DNA from: Coix lacryma-jobi var. lacryma-jobi
Lineage: Eukaryota; Streptophyta; Magnoliopsida; Poales; Poaceae
Reading direction: 5' to 3'
DNA: 64,000 nt
Assembly: GCA_009763385.1 (NCBI GenBank)
Contig: CM019826.1
Span: forward strand, 94,782,848-94,846,847
Each line of letters opens with the position of its first letter. The stretch's first letter is position 1. The position numbers and the translations under genes were made by a program. Below are positions 47,442 to 57,826 of this stretch, one piece after another. Under the pieces are notes generated by a model, which saw only the letters and a list, made by a program, of their open reading frames with translations, ran no database searches and was not told the origin of the DNA.

Positions 47442-48221
47442 TGTGCAGAGCGAGGGCGGCACGTGGCGGCAATCGGGAGGTTGCGTCGAGGCAACGCTAC
47501 AAGTTGTCCGGGCGTGGCCGTCGGAGCCACCTACCATCGAGTTGGTCCAGAATAACCTTAGGGTTTAGCTGGTTCGCTCTGTAAGTAGTTAGGGGTAGAG
47601 TGGGAATTAGGAATAGTTAGAATTAGGATAAGTAGGGGGAGACTCCCACCTCCCCATCTATCTCAGTCATTTGCTCTTTGCTTCTAGGGTTTCCTGCTCT
47701 CCCAATCCCCTGCTGTAGCTAGCTGAGATCCGCAGAGAACCATACCTCTGTGTACTGGCGATTTTGATGAAGTGAGGCCATAACCTCACTGTTGTAGCGT
47801 GTGGTAGCCACACGGTTGCAGATCGATGTGTTGATTCGCGTTTTGGTTCGTGTTCTTCGCGTTCCTCTTTTCTCCGCGTTTTTCCCGTCGCTCGATCTCT
47901 CTCCATACTGTGTCTTTGTGAAATCCGTTTGATTCAACTTGTTTGTTTTTGAAAGGAGATCATTTCCACTGAAGGAATTTATCTAACTCCTTGAACAAGT
48001 AGATCGGGTTGATTTCGTTTTCGTGGCGCTTTTTCGTTCTTGATCTTCCCCCTTCGATTTCTCGGTGATTGAATCGATTTGAGCGGATGATTTCTTGAGG
48101 ATAGTCTCCTAACTACCCCGTGATCATCTTCTCCAAGTGTGGGAACGTGGGATTTTGATTTGGATCAAATTTGGAGAGATTTGGAGAGGAGGCGACTGAA
48201 ATCGCCCTCTCTGCTCGTTGG

Positions 48222-48481
48222 CGGACAGTCCGCGGCCTTGACCGGCAGACAGTCCGCGCGTCGGGTTTGGCCGGACCAGTGGCCAGACTCCGCGCTGAGG
48301 AGCAAGTAATTTTTGAACCGCGGACAGTGCGCCGTTGTGTTTGGCGGACAGTCCGGGAACGTCCAGGGAGGTTCCAGCAGAGTTGTTGTTTCTCATGTTC
48401 CACCGGCAGACAGTCCGCCATCCCCTCGCGGACAGTCCGCAGTAGGGCAGACAGTCCGGGACCCCGGGGCCGGACAGTCCG
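48222..48481 (+). repeat. Eight CGGACAGTCCG palindromes in the C5 LTR
   Basis: Eight sites. Three are CAGACAGTCCG and one is CGGACAGTGCG. Confidence 0.8.
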
Positions 48482-48900
48482 CAGATTGGCTGAAGCCTCC
48501 GGTTTTGTGTGTTTGCTCTCCCGGCTTCCACGCTTGGTTTTCGGACTTCTTGTTTGGCCTTGTAGTTGACCAAGGAACCCCTCTAGGTATCTTTGCTACT
48601 TGTTAGCATCGGTATTTGGGGATTTCTCGACGTAGCCGTCTATCTACGTTCGAGACTTGGTTTTTGAGGGTTGAACTTGTGCCGGAGCTTGTGGTGCTTG
48701 GTTTGTTATCGCTTTGTGGTGCCTCGCTGTGATCCTAGGGATCATCCACCCTCTTCCAAGGGTCGTGGGCATCACGGTTTCGGTCGTAGCTTTCGGGGGT
48801 TGATTTTGGGACATTTGGCCAAAGTTTCGTGAGAAATTTTTGAGCTCCCATTCACCCCCCTCTGGTCGCCTTGCTAGTTCTTTCTCGGTCATTCAACTAC

Positions 48901-50135
48901 AGCCCCGTAAGCAAGGTATGCATTCCCTTAAGGAAGCCGACATGATCATGGCCAAGATGGACCTGCTGGCAATGAAGCTGGACAGCTGTGAGAAGATGAA
49001 CCAACAAGATAGTGTCCAATCTTTGGAATCCTACATGACTTGTGAAGTCTGTGGAGAAACCAAACATTCTGGGAGCCACTGCCCCGAGCTACATGAAGAT
49101 TTGAACTTCATCAACAACAACAATGGTTTCCGTCAACAGAATCAAGGATGGAATCAGCCTGCAAATTCTCAAGGTAACAATTCATTCCCCCGCTCTAATT
49201 TTCAGAATTCTGATGATTTCTCATTCTTAAAGAATCTAGTCTACTCTCAAGGTAGAACTACTGAATTTTTGAATAAGAAATTAATGTCGAATGATAAAAC
49301 CCTTGAGAATATAAATGCTAAATTGGAAGATTTCTCGTCTGCTCTGAAAAATCAATTAAGTTTTAATAAGATGTTAGAAACCCAATTAGCTCAACTTGCT
49401 GCTATCATACCATCTTTTGAATCTGGCAAAATTCGTGCTAACCCTGACATGGAAACTGCAAATATGGTTGAAATAAAATATTTTAACTATTATGAAGATC
49501 AAACCATGACTGTTAAAAAGGGTGATCCTAGTAGTCCCATAATTAGATGCTCCATCTTTGGTGAAGTCTTTAAAAATGCCATGTGTGATTTAGGATCGAG
49601 TGCGAACATTTTATCTAAAGATTTCTATGAAAACTCGTTCTTTCCACCCATGTCATCCACATCTGCCTATGTTGTGCTAGCTGATCAATCCACTTGCTAT
49701 GTAGAAGGAATAGTTAATGATTTACCTGTTCATATTAGAGGTTCCTATGTTCCTGCTGATTTCATAATACTAGATATGGGAAATAGAAAAGATGTTCCTC
49801 TAATCTTAGGTAGACCCTTCTTGAACACTGTTGATGCTTGCATATATGTGGGAAGTGGTAAAATGCAAATGACATTAGGAGGGAGGAAGGAAATATTATC
49901 CTTTTCCCGTGGTCCCGCATATGCCGCTAACATGCAGCTAGCAAAACCCGTTCGTACCAAGAAGAGGCGCCCAAGAACAAGGTGGAACATAAAGAAAGAA
50001 CCACCTCCTCCTGAGTTGTGTAATTCACATAACAAAGGAGAGGTGCCAAAAGAAGAAGAACCTGATGAATTACTGAGAGAAGTGCCCAAGGAAGAAGAAG
50101 ACCCACCTGATAAGGATGAAATTCCATCGACCTAA
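48901..50135 (+). pseudogene. G3 gag knuckle, protease and tail
   Basis: It continues gag after C5: CEVCGETKHSGSHC knuckle, coiled SFLKNLVYSQGRTTEFL region, aspartic protease with CDLGSSANILS (Val to Ala next to the active site relative to G1), LILGRPFLNTVDAC, then the KKRRPRTRW basic stretch and an acidic end. The frame from the target site to TAA at 50133-50135 is open. An apparent start at 48840 lies in the C5 LTR and is an artefact. Confidence 0.88.
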
Positions 50136-51143
50136 GGTATGGTTTTATTTTTAATTTTTCCCTTCAATTTTCCCTTTTTTGAATAAATAACATATGTCAT
50201 GCATGAAACTAAAAAAAATCAGTTATCATTAGTTTTATGCATAGGTATATGTTAACTTAGTTAGAACAATAAAATATCATAATAGGATAGTTTCCCTTTT
50301 CACAACATTAGATAGTTTCCCTTTTTAATAAAATGAGAACAAGAACTCTGACTGAGAAGAAGAAGATCCTTCACCGAGCAAGAAGCCAGCTTGGGGGAGA
50401 CTCCCGCTCTGATAAGTTATGTCTCAAGCCTATACTTTACATTCAGTTCTTAAATTCTATATCTTTTGAATGTCACATGCTTGCCTAAATAACCATTCCA
50501 TGAATCAAATTGATAAAATCTGCTTAAACAAGTTGAAACCTGAATAAGATTTGAAATATGTCATGCAAATGCTATTGTTATGGTTTGAATAATTGGTCTT
50601 ATCTAAGTTGTAGCTTTTCTGGGTTGCACATGCTTAAACTGAAATCATGCTTAGTGAGTAAAGTTAGTAAGAAATTGAGTAATTCTTTAAACTTGCTAAG
50701 GTGAAATTAGGACCTAATCTGGAGGATTTCTTTTAAAAATTATGAAAACCTTGCTAAAAGTTCCTCCTATATTTTATCCCATCCCACCATCAGCCAAATA
50801 TTTGTTAGTCAAAACCACAAAGAGCTTTGTCTGTGTTGAGCTTTGTTAGACCTCATAGATCTTAGTAGAGAAGCTTATCATATCTTTTGAATCAAGATTC
50901 ACACACCCACCATAAATTGCCTACTCTCCACTTTGGAAGTTTGCAACCACCAAATAAATTGCTCATTCTCTACACTGGAGATATGCAATACCTTGCCAAA
51001 TGTCCCATTGCTAGCCTTATGCTATTCCTACACTGGGAATAAGCATTTCTCTCCCTTTCCCTACTCATTTCAAAAATCCTTTCCTATAGATATCTGGGGA
51101 AATCTAGAGCTAAAAAAAAGAGAGAGAGAGATACAAAAAAAAG

Positions 51144-51227
51144 TGAGCAAAGTAGCTCAAGAAAGGACTATGTCCTAAGAAAAAAAATGAGCAAAGTAGC
51201 TCAAGAGAGGACTGTGTCCTAAGAAAA
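51144..51227 (+). repeat. Tandem duplication of a 44-bp unit in G3
   Basis: Two copies of a unit starting TGAGCAAAGTAGCTCAAG, each containing the small inverted repeat AGGAC-TRT-GTCCT. G1 and G2 have the unit once. Confidence 0.75.
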
Positions 51228-51820
51228 TGTGAGGACACATCTTTTGTCTACTCACTATGTATTCAAAAAAGAAGAAGAAGAGAGAGAGAGAGAGAATTAT
51301 CATTAGCTCTAGACCCCAGAAATTAACTAGGAAGGATTATGAAATATCTCTCTATACACTTCCACATAACCACGCATGCACATCTTGATCAATTTTTATG
51401 ATTTGCTGCTCCTTATGATCTGAGTGTCTAGCTTAGCAATAAACATCAGGCAATTTGCTCATGATTCTTAACCTACCTGTAACTCCACATATCATTCTTT
51501 AGAAATAGGAGAGGCTACATTTTGGCCTAAGTCAGGATTTAAACACCATTGAGTGATTGAGGGAATCTTGGAGGACTTAAGCAAGTTGTTATCTTTTGAA
51601 AACCTTGAAAAACCTCCAGACAAAATCCTAGTCAAACCTAAGCAAGATAAAAGTTTCCTATCTACTAATTTATTTCACTCTTGCATGTTTGAAGTGAAAA
51701 GCTATAAGCCCCACATTGCTATGATTTATGATATATGCTAAGTTATTTCTCACTATACAATATGCACTTTCATACATCTTAAGTTGCTATCTATTTCATG
51801 CTCAATGCTTAAACCCCATT

Positions 51821-51859
51821 GTTGCTCGAGGACGAGCAACAGGTTAGCTTGGGGGAGCT
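51821..51859 (+). other. G3 PPT stem-loop and polypurine tract
   Basis: A perfect eight-pair stem with loop AGGA, six bases before the polypurine tract. In G1 the closing pair is A-T where G2 and G3 have G-C, so the pairing is kept. Confidence 0.8.
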
Positions 51860-53410
51860 TGTTGATGGTCCTTAAACACCTGTTTTACCATCAACATTTT
51901 ACCCTAAAGTTCACCAAAAAGGCATGAAATGTAGTCAAATAGATTTCAAACTAACCAAATTCCACATGTCCATAGATTTTTATTTGAATGCAGGATTTGG
52001 ACCAAATTTGGAGAATGGACCCACCAGGAGACGAGCCCACTCACCAGGACCCATTTGGGCCCGAGTGGGGTGGCGCCGCCAACCAGAGGTGGCGCCCGCC
52101 ACCCAAATGTGGCACCCGCCACATGGAGAGGCCCAACTCTCCCCCTTTGCCACGTCACTGATCCGTGTGACCATCCCAAGGCCAAATCTTGGCCCTTGGT
52201 CACTAGGTCAGTGGAATCGGACGGCTCAGGAGTGAGTGGCGTGGATCAAAGCCGAATGGCGGTTATTTGGACATGCAACTGACCTACCAACCGCCTCTCT
52301 GGAGCTCCTGGATGTCGTTGAAGCCAAGGCGGTGCATCCAACGGTGATGGAGGTGGCGGCCGCCACCTAGGGCTGGCGCCCGCCACTAGGGTTAGCCCTA
52401 GGTCGGTTGGCTGCCCCCTATAAGTACCCCCCTCACTCCTCAAGACTATATATACCCCCCTGAGGCATCACTTCATTCATATCCCATACCACACCAAGAA
52501 GCAACACAAGCAAGTGAGAGTTAGGTTAGAAGCTCAGAGAGCTTAGGCAAGTAGGTAGCTAGTAGAGCAAGGCATCTTTGCCCTCACGGGAGCGCTGCTC
52601 AAGGCTTAGCTCAAGAGTAGAGGCGTGCGAGTGATCGGTCCTGGAGCTGGGAAGAGTCTTCCTTCATCTCCAGTTCAGGTTTTGCTCTTGTTACTCAAGC
52701 ACTTTACTATATTCTATTTCATCATTTCAAGTATTACTTTATTCTACTTATCAGTATTGAGTGGTATACTTGATTGATTGCTTGAGTGCCTAGCAATCCT
52801 ACAGATCAATTCACTTAGCCATAGTAGTTAATCTCTAGTGAGCTTAGTGTTTGATCTTTGCCAATAAGTTGCTTAGGTAGTTTAGTGTTTATCTTATTAA
52901 GTCAAGTATTTGCTCTGACGTCCGCAAGGGTGTCTCTATTCAAAGCTAGGTTAGAGATAGTTAGAATATGGTTAAGCGTGGTGCTTAGTTATAGACTTAC
53001 CTTCAGATACGGCTGGAACCCCAGATAGCTATGGTAGCAAGCAGGTGGTGACAGCCCTGTGCGCCTTGAATTCCACCACGTAGTTGGCCCAGTTTAACAG
53101 TAAGGCTCGTTGTGCTAGCGTTCAACCCAAGTCAGTGGTAAAGGCTAGTACGCCTCGATACTTGATAAGATAGGAATAAAACTTTACTTAACTTAGTTGC
53201 TTTATTGACATTTGCCTGTCTTGCTTCGTAGTTATCTTGCTCTGTGGTTATTTAGGAGTAGTTACTAGTTAGTAGTTAGTTATCTTTAGTTACCCTTAGT
53301 TACCCCATAACTACCTATCCATCCACCTTACCTTAGCCATCCATTTCATTCTTACCTATCCACCCACATATTCTTTCTAGCCTTCCATCCCCTCTTTTCC
53401 CTTCTCTCCT
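51860..53410 (+). repeat. G3 3' LTR, interrupted by T1
   Basis: TGTTGATGGTCC onward, close to 38161-39700 of the 5' LTR. It is cut at 53410, where T1 begins; the last 300 to 400 bp must lie beyond the window. Confidence 0.87.
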
Positions 53411-55117
53411 TGTAACACTCTGGTGTTAAGCAAACTAAAACTTGTCATGTCATCATGTGCATCAGCATTTCATTTGAATGATAACCTGGATATTCATTCA
53501 CTAAAACAAGTTTATTATTTTATGCTTGTGCTTAGTTGATAAAAGAGTGCTTAAGTTAAACCTTAGTTTATGCTTTCTTATTTGGTAATTAGTGCTTTTG
53601 TGTGTTTATGGGGTATTATGGTAATTTCTTTTATAATAGTGAAGTTTTGGACCAAACTTTGGTTTTATGTCTCAAAGGTGTATTTGAGTCAGGATTCAAG
53701 TCATCTTTGAGGTATAAATTAGATTTTGGTTAGAATTCTACAAATAGTGTAATTAATTCAAAAACCTTATTTTATTCCCTTTTCTATAAATCAATATTTA
53801 GAAAGAATTTGGGTATGCTTTAAAAAGCAAAGTTGCTCTATTTCTGATAAGGAACAACTTTGGTGTTTAAAGTTTTTCAAGTGTTCTTGTGAAATCAAAA
53901 GTATTTGTAAAAGTTCCCTTTTGCCCTTTTGTCCTCTTTTGTATTTCAAATCCTAATTCAAAATCTGAGCATATTTTGGGTATCTTGCAAAAATGAAAGA
54001 TGTTCAGTAGTGAATTCTAAGCATTTGATATTTTGGCATATTTTCAGCTTATATTCAAAAATCCAAAGTAATTTCAAATTTTGGTAAGGGTAGTTTTGGG
54101 AAAGGGGGGGGATAAGTTCTTGCTCCTGTTCATGGCGGCAGCAAGGCCGATCTTTTGATCGCCTGCTCTCGCGCGTGGACGGCGACTTCTCCCGAAGGAA
54201 CGCGCGACCGAGTTCGTGGCCAAGTTAGGCTGCTGCTGGCACTCTCCCTCGCGTCGTGGCGTCACCTCTGAGCTCGCCGTCGCCATGTTTGCCACCAAGG
54301 CGCCGACGGGAACAATCCGGTCAAACCTCCAGATTCACCGTCTCTAGTCTTTCCCATCCAGTTTCACCACGCCTTCAAGTACTTCACTTCTTTGCGCATC
54401 TCCCAGACCTATCCTCTCCACCTCTACTGCACCAGAGAGCTCATACTCGACGGTTTTCTTCCCGCCGAGCAGAAAGCGCCGCCGAGCTCGATCTCACCGT
54501 GGTCAGCTCAACCGAGCACTTCTCCACTCTCTCTTTCTCGTGTTTGTGTTTCGTCTTGATCTCAGAGAACTCATCAGCTCGATGGTTCCGTGTCTGGTGC
54601 TCAGGTTTTACCGGAACAGCGTCGTCTTCGCCGGAGTTCACCGCCAAAGGCCACTGCTCCGTGGACGCCTACTCTCCAAGCAACCTCCGCTCAAACCAAT
54701 TTCACCATCAGCACCAGGGTGAGCTTCTACACCTTTCTAGCTTCTCCGTTCGCTTGCTACCGGCCTAGGTTCGCCGGAACGGCCGTGCCGAGATCCAATC
54801 CGCCGCCTTGCGTGGCCAGACCTCGCCATAGCAGTAGAGTTTAGGGTTAGGGGCTCAATCGGTTGCGGTTGGCTTGCCGGTGCTGATGCTTGCGTCCGTT
54901 GGGTCTTTAGTGGTCGGAGTTGACCGGCGTAAGTCACGCCGCCGCTCGGTTCATCGCCATGCGCGCCGGCCATGGTCGAGGACCTCCTCGTTGTAAAGAT
55001 GAGAAGTTCCAGGGTGTTGGTTGCAAAGTCCAAGACTCAGGTGAATAGCACCATGGACTGCGGGTTGTTTTAGCGCAAGCCGGAGGGCTTTTCTGCAAAG
55101 CTGTCAGGCACACCGCT

Positions 55118-55320
55118 TCGCTCGAGCCCAGCCTCGGGCGAACGCGTTCACCGACCCGCCCGAGCTAGGCCTCGGACGGACGAGCGTTTCCGTCTCGCCC
55201 GAGCCTCGAGCTAAGCCTCGAGCGGGCACATGCGCAGCGTATCGCCCGAGCCTCGAGCTAGGCCTCAAGCGGACCCTCGGGCGCTGTCTCGTTCGAGCCG
55301 GGCCTCGAGCGAACGAACCC
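55118..55320 (+). repeat. GC-rich CCTCGAGC repeats in the T1 LTR
   Basis: About eight degenerate copies of GCCCGAGCCTCGAGCTAGGC-like units, very rich in CpG, lie near the end of the GC-rich section of the LTR. Confidence 0.65.
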
Positions 55321-56415
55321 TCACCCACCGCCGTGCACTCGCGCCACGCTGAGTTGAGTTGGGCTGGGCCGAAAGCCCGGTTTGGGTTAGTTTAAGTTTT
55401 TCTTTTTCTGTCTTGTTGAACAGTAATCAGTTTTGTTATTTTTGCTATAATTAATCTATAGCTCTGTTAATCATGAAATTTAACATGGGAGTTTATATCA
55501 CTGATATACACCTTCATGTTTAATTTCATCTCTGTTTGACAAAGTATGCTTGGTATATAAATAAAAGGCTAATTAAAATGATTAATAAAATAAATAGAAA
55601 TAGTTGATCCCTGTAGATTTGTGTGACTTTTGGAATTGTTTGACAACCAATGGGAAACTAGCAAGATTTGCTCCCTGGTTATGGGTTTCCTTTATACAAA
55701 TACCTTTTTGTTGCTTGAAAGTTGCTTTATCAGAAAATAATAAAACTTGTTTAGTGTTTTTAATAGCTGACGTGGTTTTGTTGGTTTGCAACTTTACCGT
55801 GATGGAAAGTTGTACTCTATAAAGGTTATAGTTAAGAAAATTTCCATCTTTACCAGGATCATATCATAAGCATCTCATTGATCATGCATATGCACTTTTA
55901 CGTGTAGCTCCCGTTCCGGAAGAATCTCAAACTCCGTGGATATCTCTTGAGGGAGTGGATTCTTCTTTTCCTGAGACTCCGGACTTCGCTGACTCTCAAG
56001 GCAAGCCCCGGACATTAACCTTATCCTTGTGTTTTTTTAAAGTTATTTCACTTGAGTAATATGATGCATTAGGTAATAGGAGTTGGGTGAATCCTTTTTG
56101 ATGCATTACCTACCTTGATGATTCCAACCCTTAACCTGGATACCTGTTTATGAAAATATTTAGTATGCGTAGCCAAGCTTTACTACTTTATTATAGTATA
56201 TGCTTTTCAAAATGGTGGCTATGCTATGAGAATAATGAATCATGAGACAACATGATAATGATAGCAACTTACAACAAGAGTGGAGTCTTGTTGTAAGGTT
56301 ACTCAACTTAGGACCGTATCGTTGTCGGACCGCTGTGTTTGAGACCTTTGAGTACAGCCCACATACGGTGGTAAGCCTAATCTATAGCTATTCCGATACC
56401 TGAGAACGGCTAATT

Positions 56416-56456
56416 GCGCACTGGGAGTGGAGAGATGGCGGGAGTAGCGTGTACCC
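56416..56456 (+). other. 41-bp conserved LTR block, T1 copy
   Basis: Identical to 2558-2598 in T0. The stem-loop follows at 56547-56577. Confidence 0.75.
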
Positions 56457-57346
56457 TCGGGGCTATGAGATAGTCGGGTTCGAGGTGTACTGTACTCTCG
56501 GGTGGCGCGGACCCGTTCTTGTATGGGAGGATCTATAGATAGGGTTGATATATGCAAGATTAAGTTCTACATATATCGTGTGGTACTGAATCCCCAGCTG
56601 GGTTAATCGATTCGAATCGCCGTGTTTCCTCGGATATGGAGCCTCAATCCACTGTCCCGCACCGTAGTAAAGAATGGGATGGTTATGAAATGAGAATTTA
56701 AAGAGGATGAAGGTTTAAGAATCTTTGGTTAGTTACAAACTTGAGTTAAAACTTGAAAATAGGTTTTACTTTTAGTAAGCTTTTATGCAAACAAAATGCT
56801 TTGACTTTGCTAAAAGCCTTACCTTGAATCCTTACAGCCTTCATACCTGAGTCTTCTTCTTTTCCCTAGACGGTTAAGTCTTGTCGAGTACTTTTGTACT
56901 CAGGGTTTGTTAACCCTTGTTGCAGGTGAGTACATGAATCCACCTTTTGATGGACAGTGCTACTTCACTCTAGAAGAAGAGAGTGATGATAATTCTAATG
57001 TGTGACCTTGGGCAAGTGAAAACTTTTGTGTGAAAATATGTAATATTAGTTCCGAACAAGTTATGTAATAAGTACTTCGGTAATGTAAACTTTTAAACAT
57101 AAGTTTTTAATCTATGTATTATAATCTTTCCGCTTTACTCTGATTTATCTTATCTATAAAACTGTTGTAATACTGTGATGCTTGATGGGGAATTATCCTG
57201 GAAAACATAAACGTGGATGATTCGGGTCTTCCGAGGACACCCGACAGATCTCTTGGATCATTTGGAACTCGTGCACGCCGATCAGAAGTCTTTAAGACAA
57301 TGATGGGTGCAGGTGGGCCACTTAATTCAGGAGGTTCTGCCACAGC

Positions 57347-57358
57347 TGGTATCGGAGC
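57347..57358 (+). other. T1 primer binding site
   Basis: TGGTATCGGAGC, two bases after the LTR end, initiator-Met type as usual for chromoviruses. Confidence 0.9.
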
Positions 57359-57826
57359 TGGAATTCCTTAGAAAGTATGACATTATTCATTTTTGAAAAT
57401 TTCAAAAATTTTGGGGTCAAACTAAATTTTAAATTAGTTTGAGTCCAAATTGCTTCTAAGGCTTGTCTTATTCTTCTGACTTGCCTAAATTCATTCTGTA
57501 GACTTATCCTTCTATCTAAATGAATATGTTTTAGTATAGTTATGGTGATAGTTATATCTAAGGAACATTGTTTATAATATTGCCCTACTTATAAAAAGAA
57601 AGTTTATTCACTTGTATAGTAAGTAACTATTTTAAAGTTAATTATTTGTTTGATGTATGTTTTGTTCGTAAGTACGGTTCATGCATCATTATTGTTAACA
57701 TAAGATTTACTTTCCCTCTTAAAAGTTATATCTAAGTAGAGTTTATATCTATCTATTTATAAAACTCTATCTCTTTATCTTAGAACATATATGGTTCGAA
57801 TCTTCAAAATGGATATATTTTAGCAG
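57359..57826 (+). other. T1 untranslated leader
   Basis: 468 bp, AT-rich, without a supported ORF. It presumably carries packaging signals, but none can be identified by eye. Confidence 0.6.

Larger units (their letters stand above)
46830..48895 (+). mobile_element. C5: solo copia LTR in G3 gag
   Basis: A 2066-bp LTR, TGCGGATACATGG...TCGGTCATTCA, with a perfect 5-bp target duplication ACTAC (46825-46829 and 48896-48900). No internal copia sequence remains, so it is the product of recombination between the two LTRs of an inserted element. Hairpin array about 47180-47441; eight palindromes 48222-48481. Confidence 0.93.
50136..51859 (+). other. G3 3' noncoding region with two polypurine tracts
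   Basis: First tract AGCTTGGGGGAGA at 50388-50400. Second, LTR-adjacent tract GCTTGGGGGAGCT at 51847-51859. Stem-loop GTTGCTCG-AGGA-CGAGCAAC at 51821-51840. A 44-bp direct repeat (51144-51227) and GA microsatellites (around 51120 and 51270-51297) lie between them. No polymerase or integrase remnant. Confidence 0.78.
38161..53410 (+). mobile_element. G3: Athila-like gag-protease element inserted in C2 gag
   Basis: 5' LTR in two pieces (38161-39996 and 45890-46003) around C4, primer site 46012-46028, internal 46004-51859 (with the solo LTR C5), 3' LTR 51860-53410 cut by T1. The LTR orientation TGTTGATGGTCC...CTACCAACA is the reverse of G1 and G2. Only gag and protease are encoded, both broken. 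Confidence 0.88.
54719..57005 (+). other. Putative spliced reading frame in the T1 LTR
   Basis: Signals: donor CCAGG|GTGAGC (exon end 54718), acceptor GTGTAG (ends 55907), exon 55908-56000, GC-type donor AAG|GCAAGC, acceptor TTGTTGCAG (ends 56925), exon to TGA at 57003-57005. The frame entering from the GC-rich open stretch (54256 frame, one base left over) joins in phase to PVPEESQTPW, then Q-G-EYMNPPFDG and ends EEESDDNSNV. No ATG is found in the first part. T0 keeps the last two exons in the same phase. Confidence 0.4.
53411..57344 (+). repeat. T1 5' LTR (3934 bp)
   Basis: TGTAACACTCTGG...TTCTGCCACA. Composition changes sharply: AT-rich to about 54090, GC-rich 54090-55380, AT-rich again. 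It holds possible exon signals: donor GTGAGC at 54719, exon 55908-56000, exon 56926-57005. The open frame at 54256-54768 starts with GTG, has no internal ATG and no known domain. Confidence 0.9.

Noticed and set aside
54256..54768. 170-codon open frame in the T1 LTR as a standalone gene
   Set aside because: It begins with GTG, has no internal ATG and no known domain. It is kept only as a possible first exon in phase with downstream exons.
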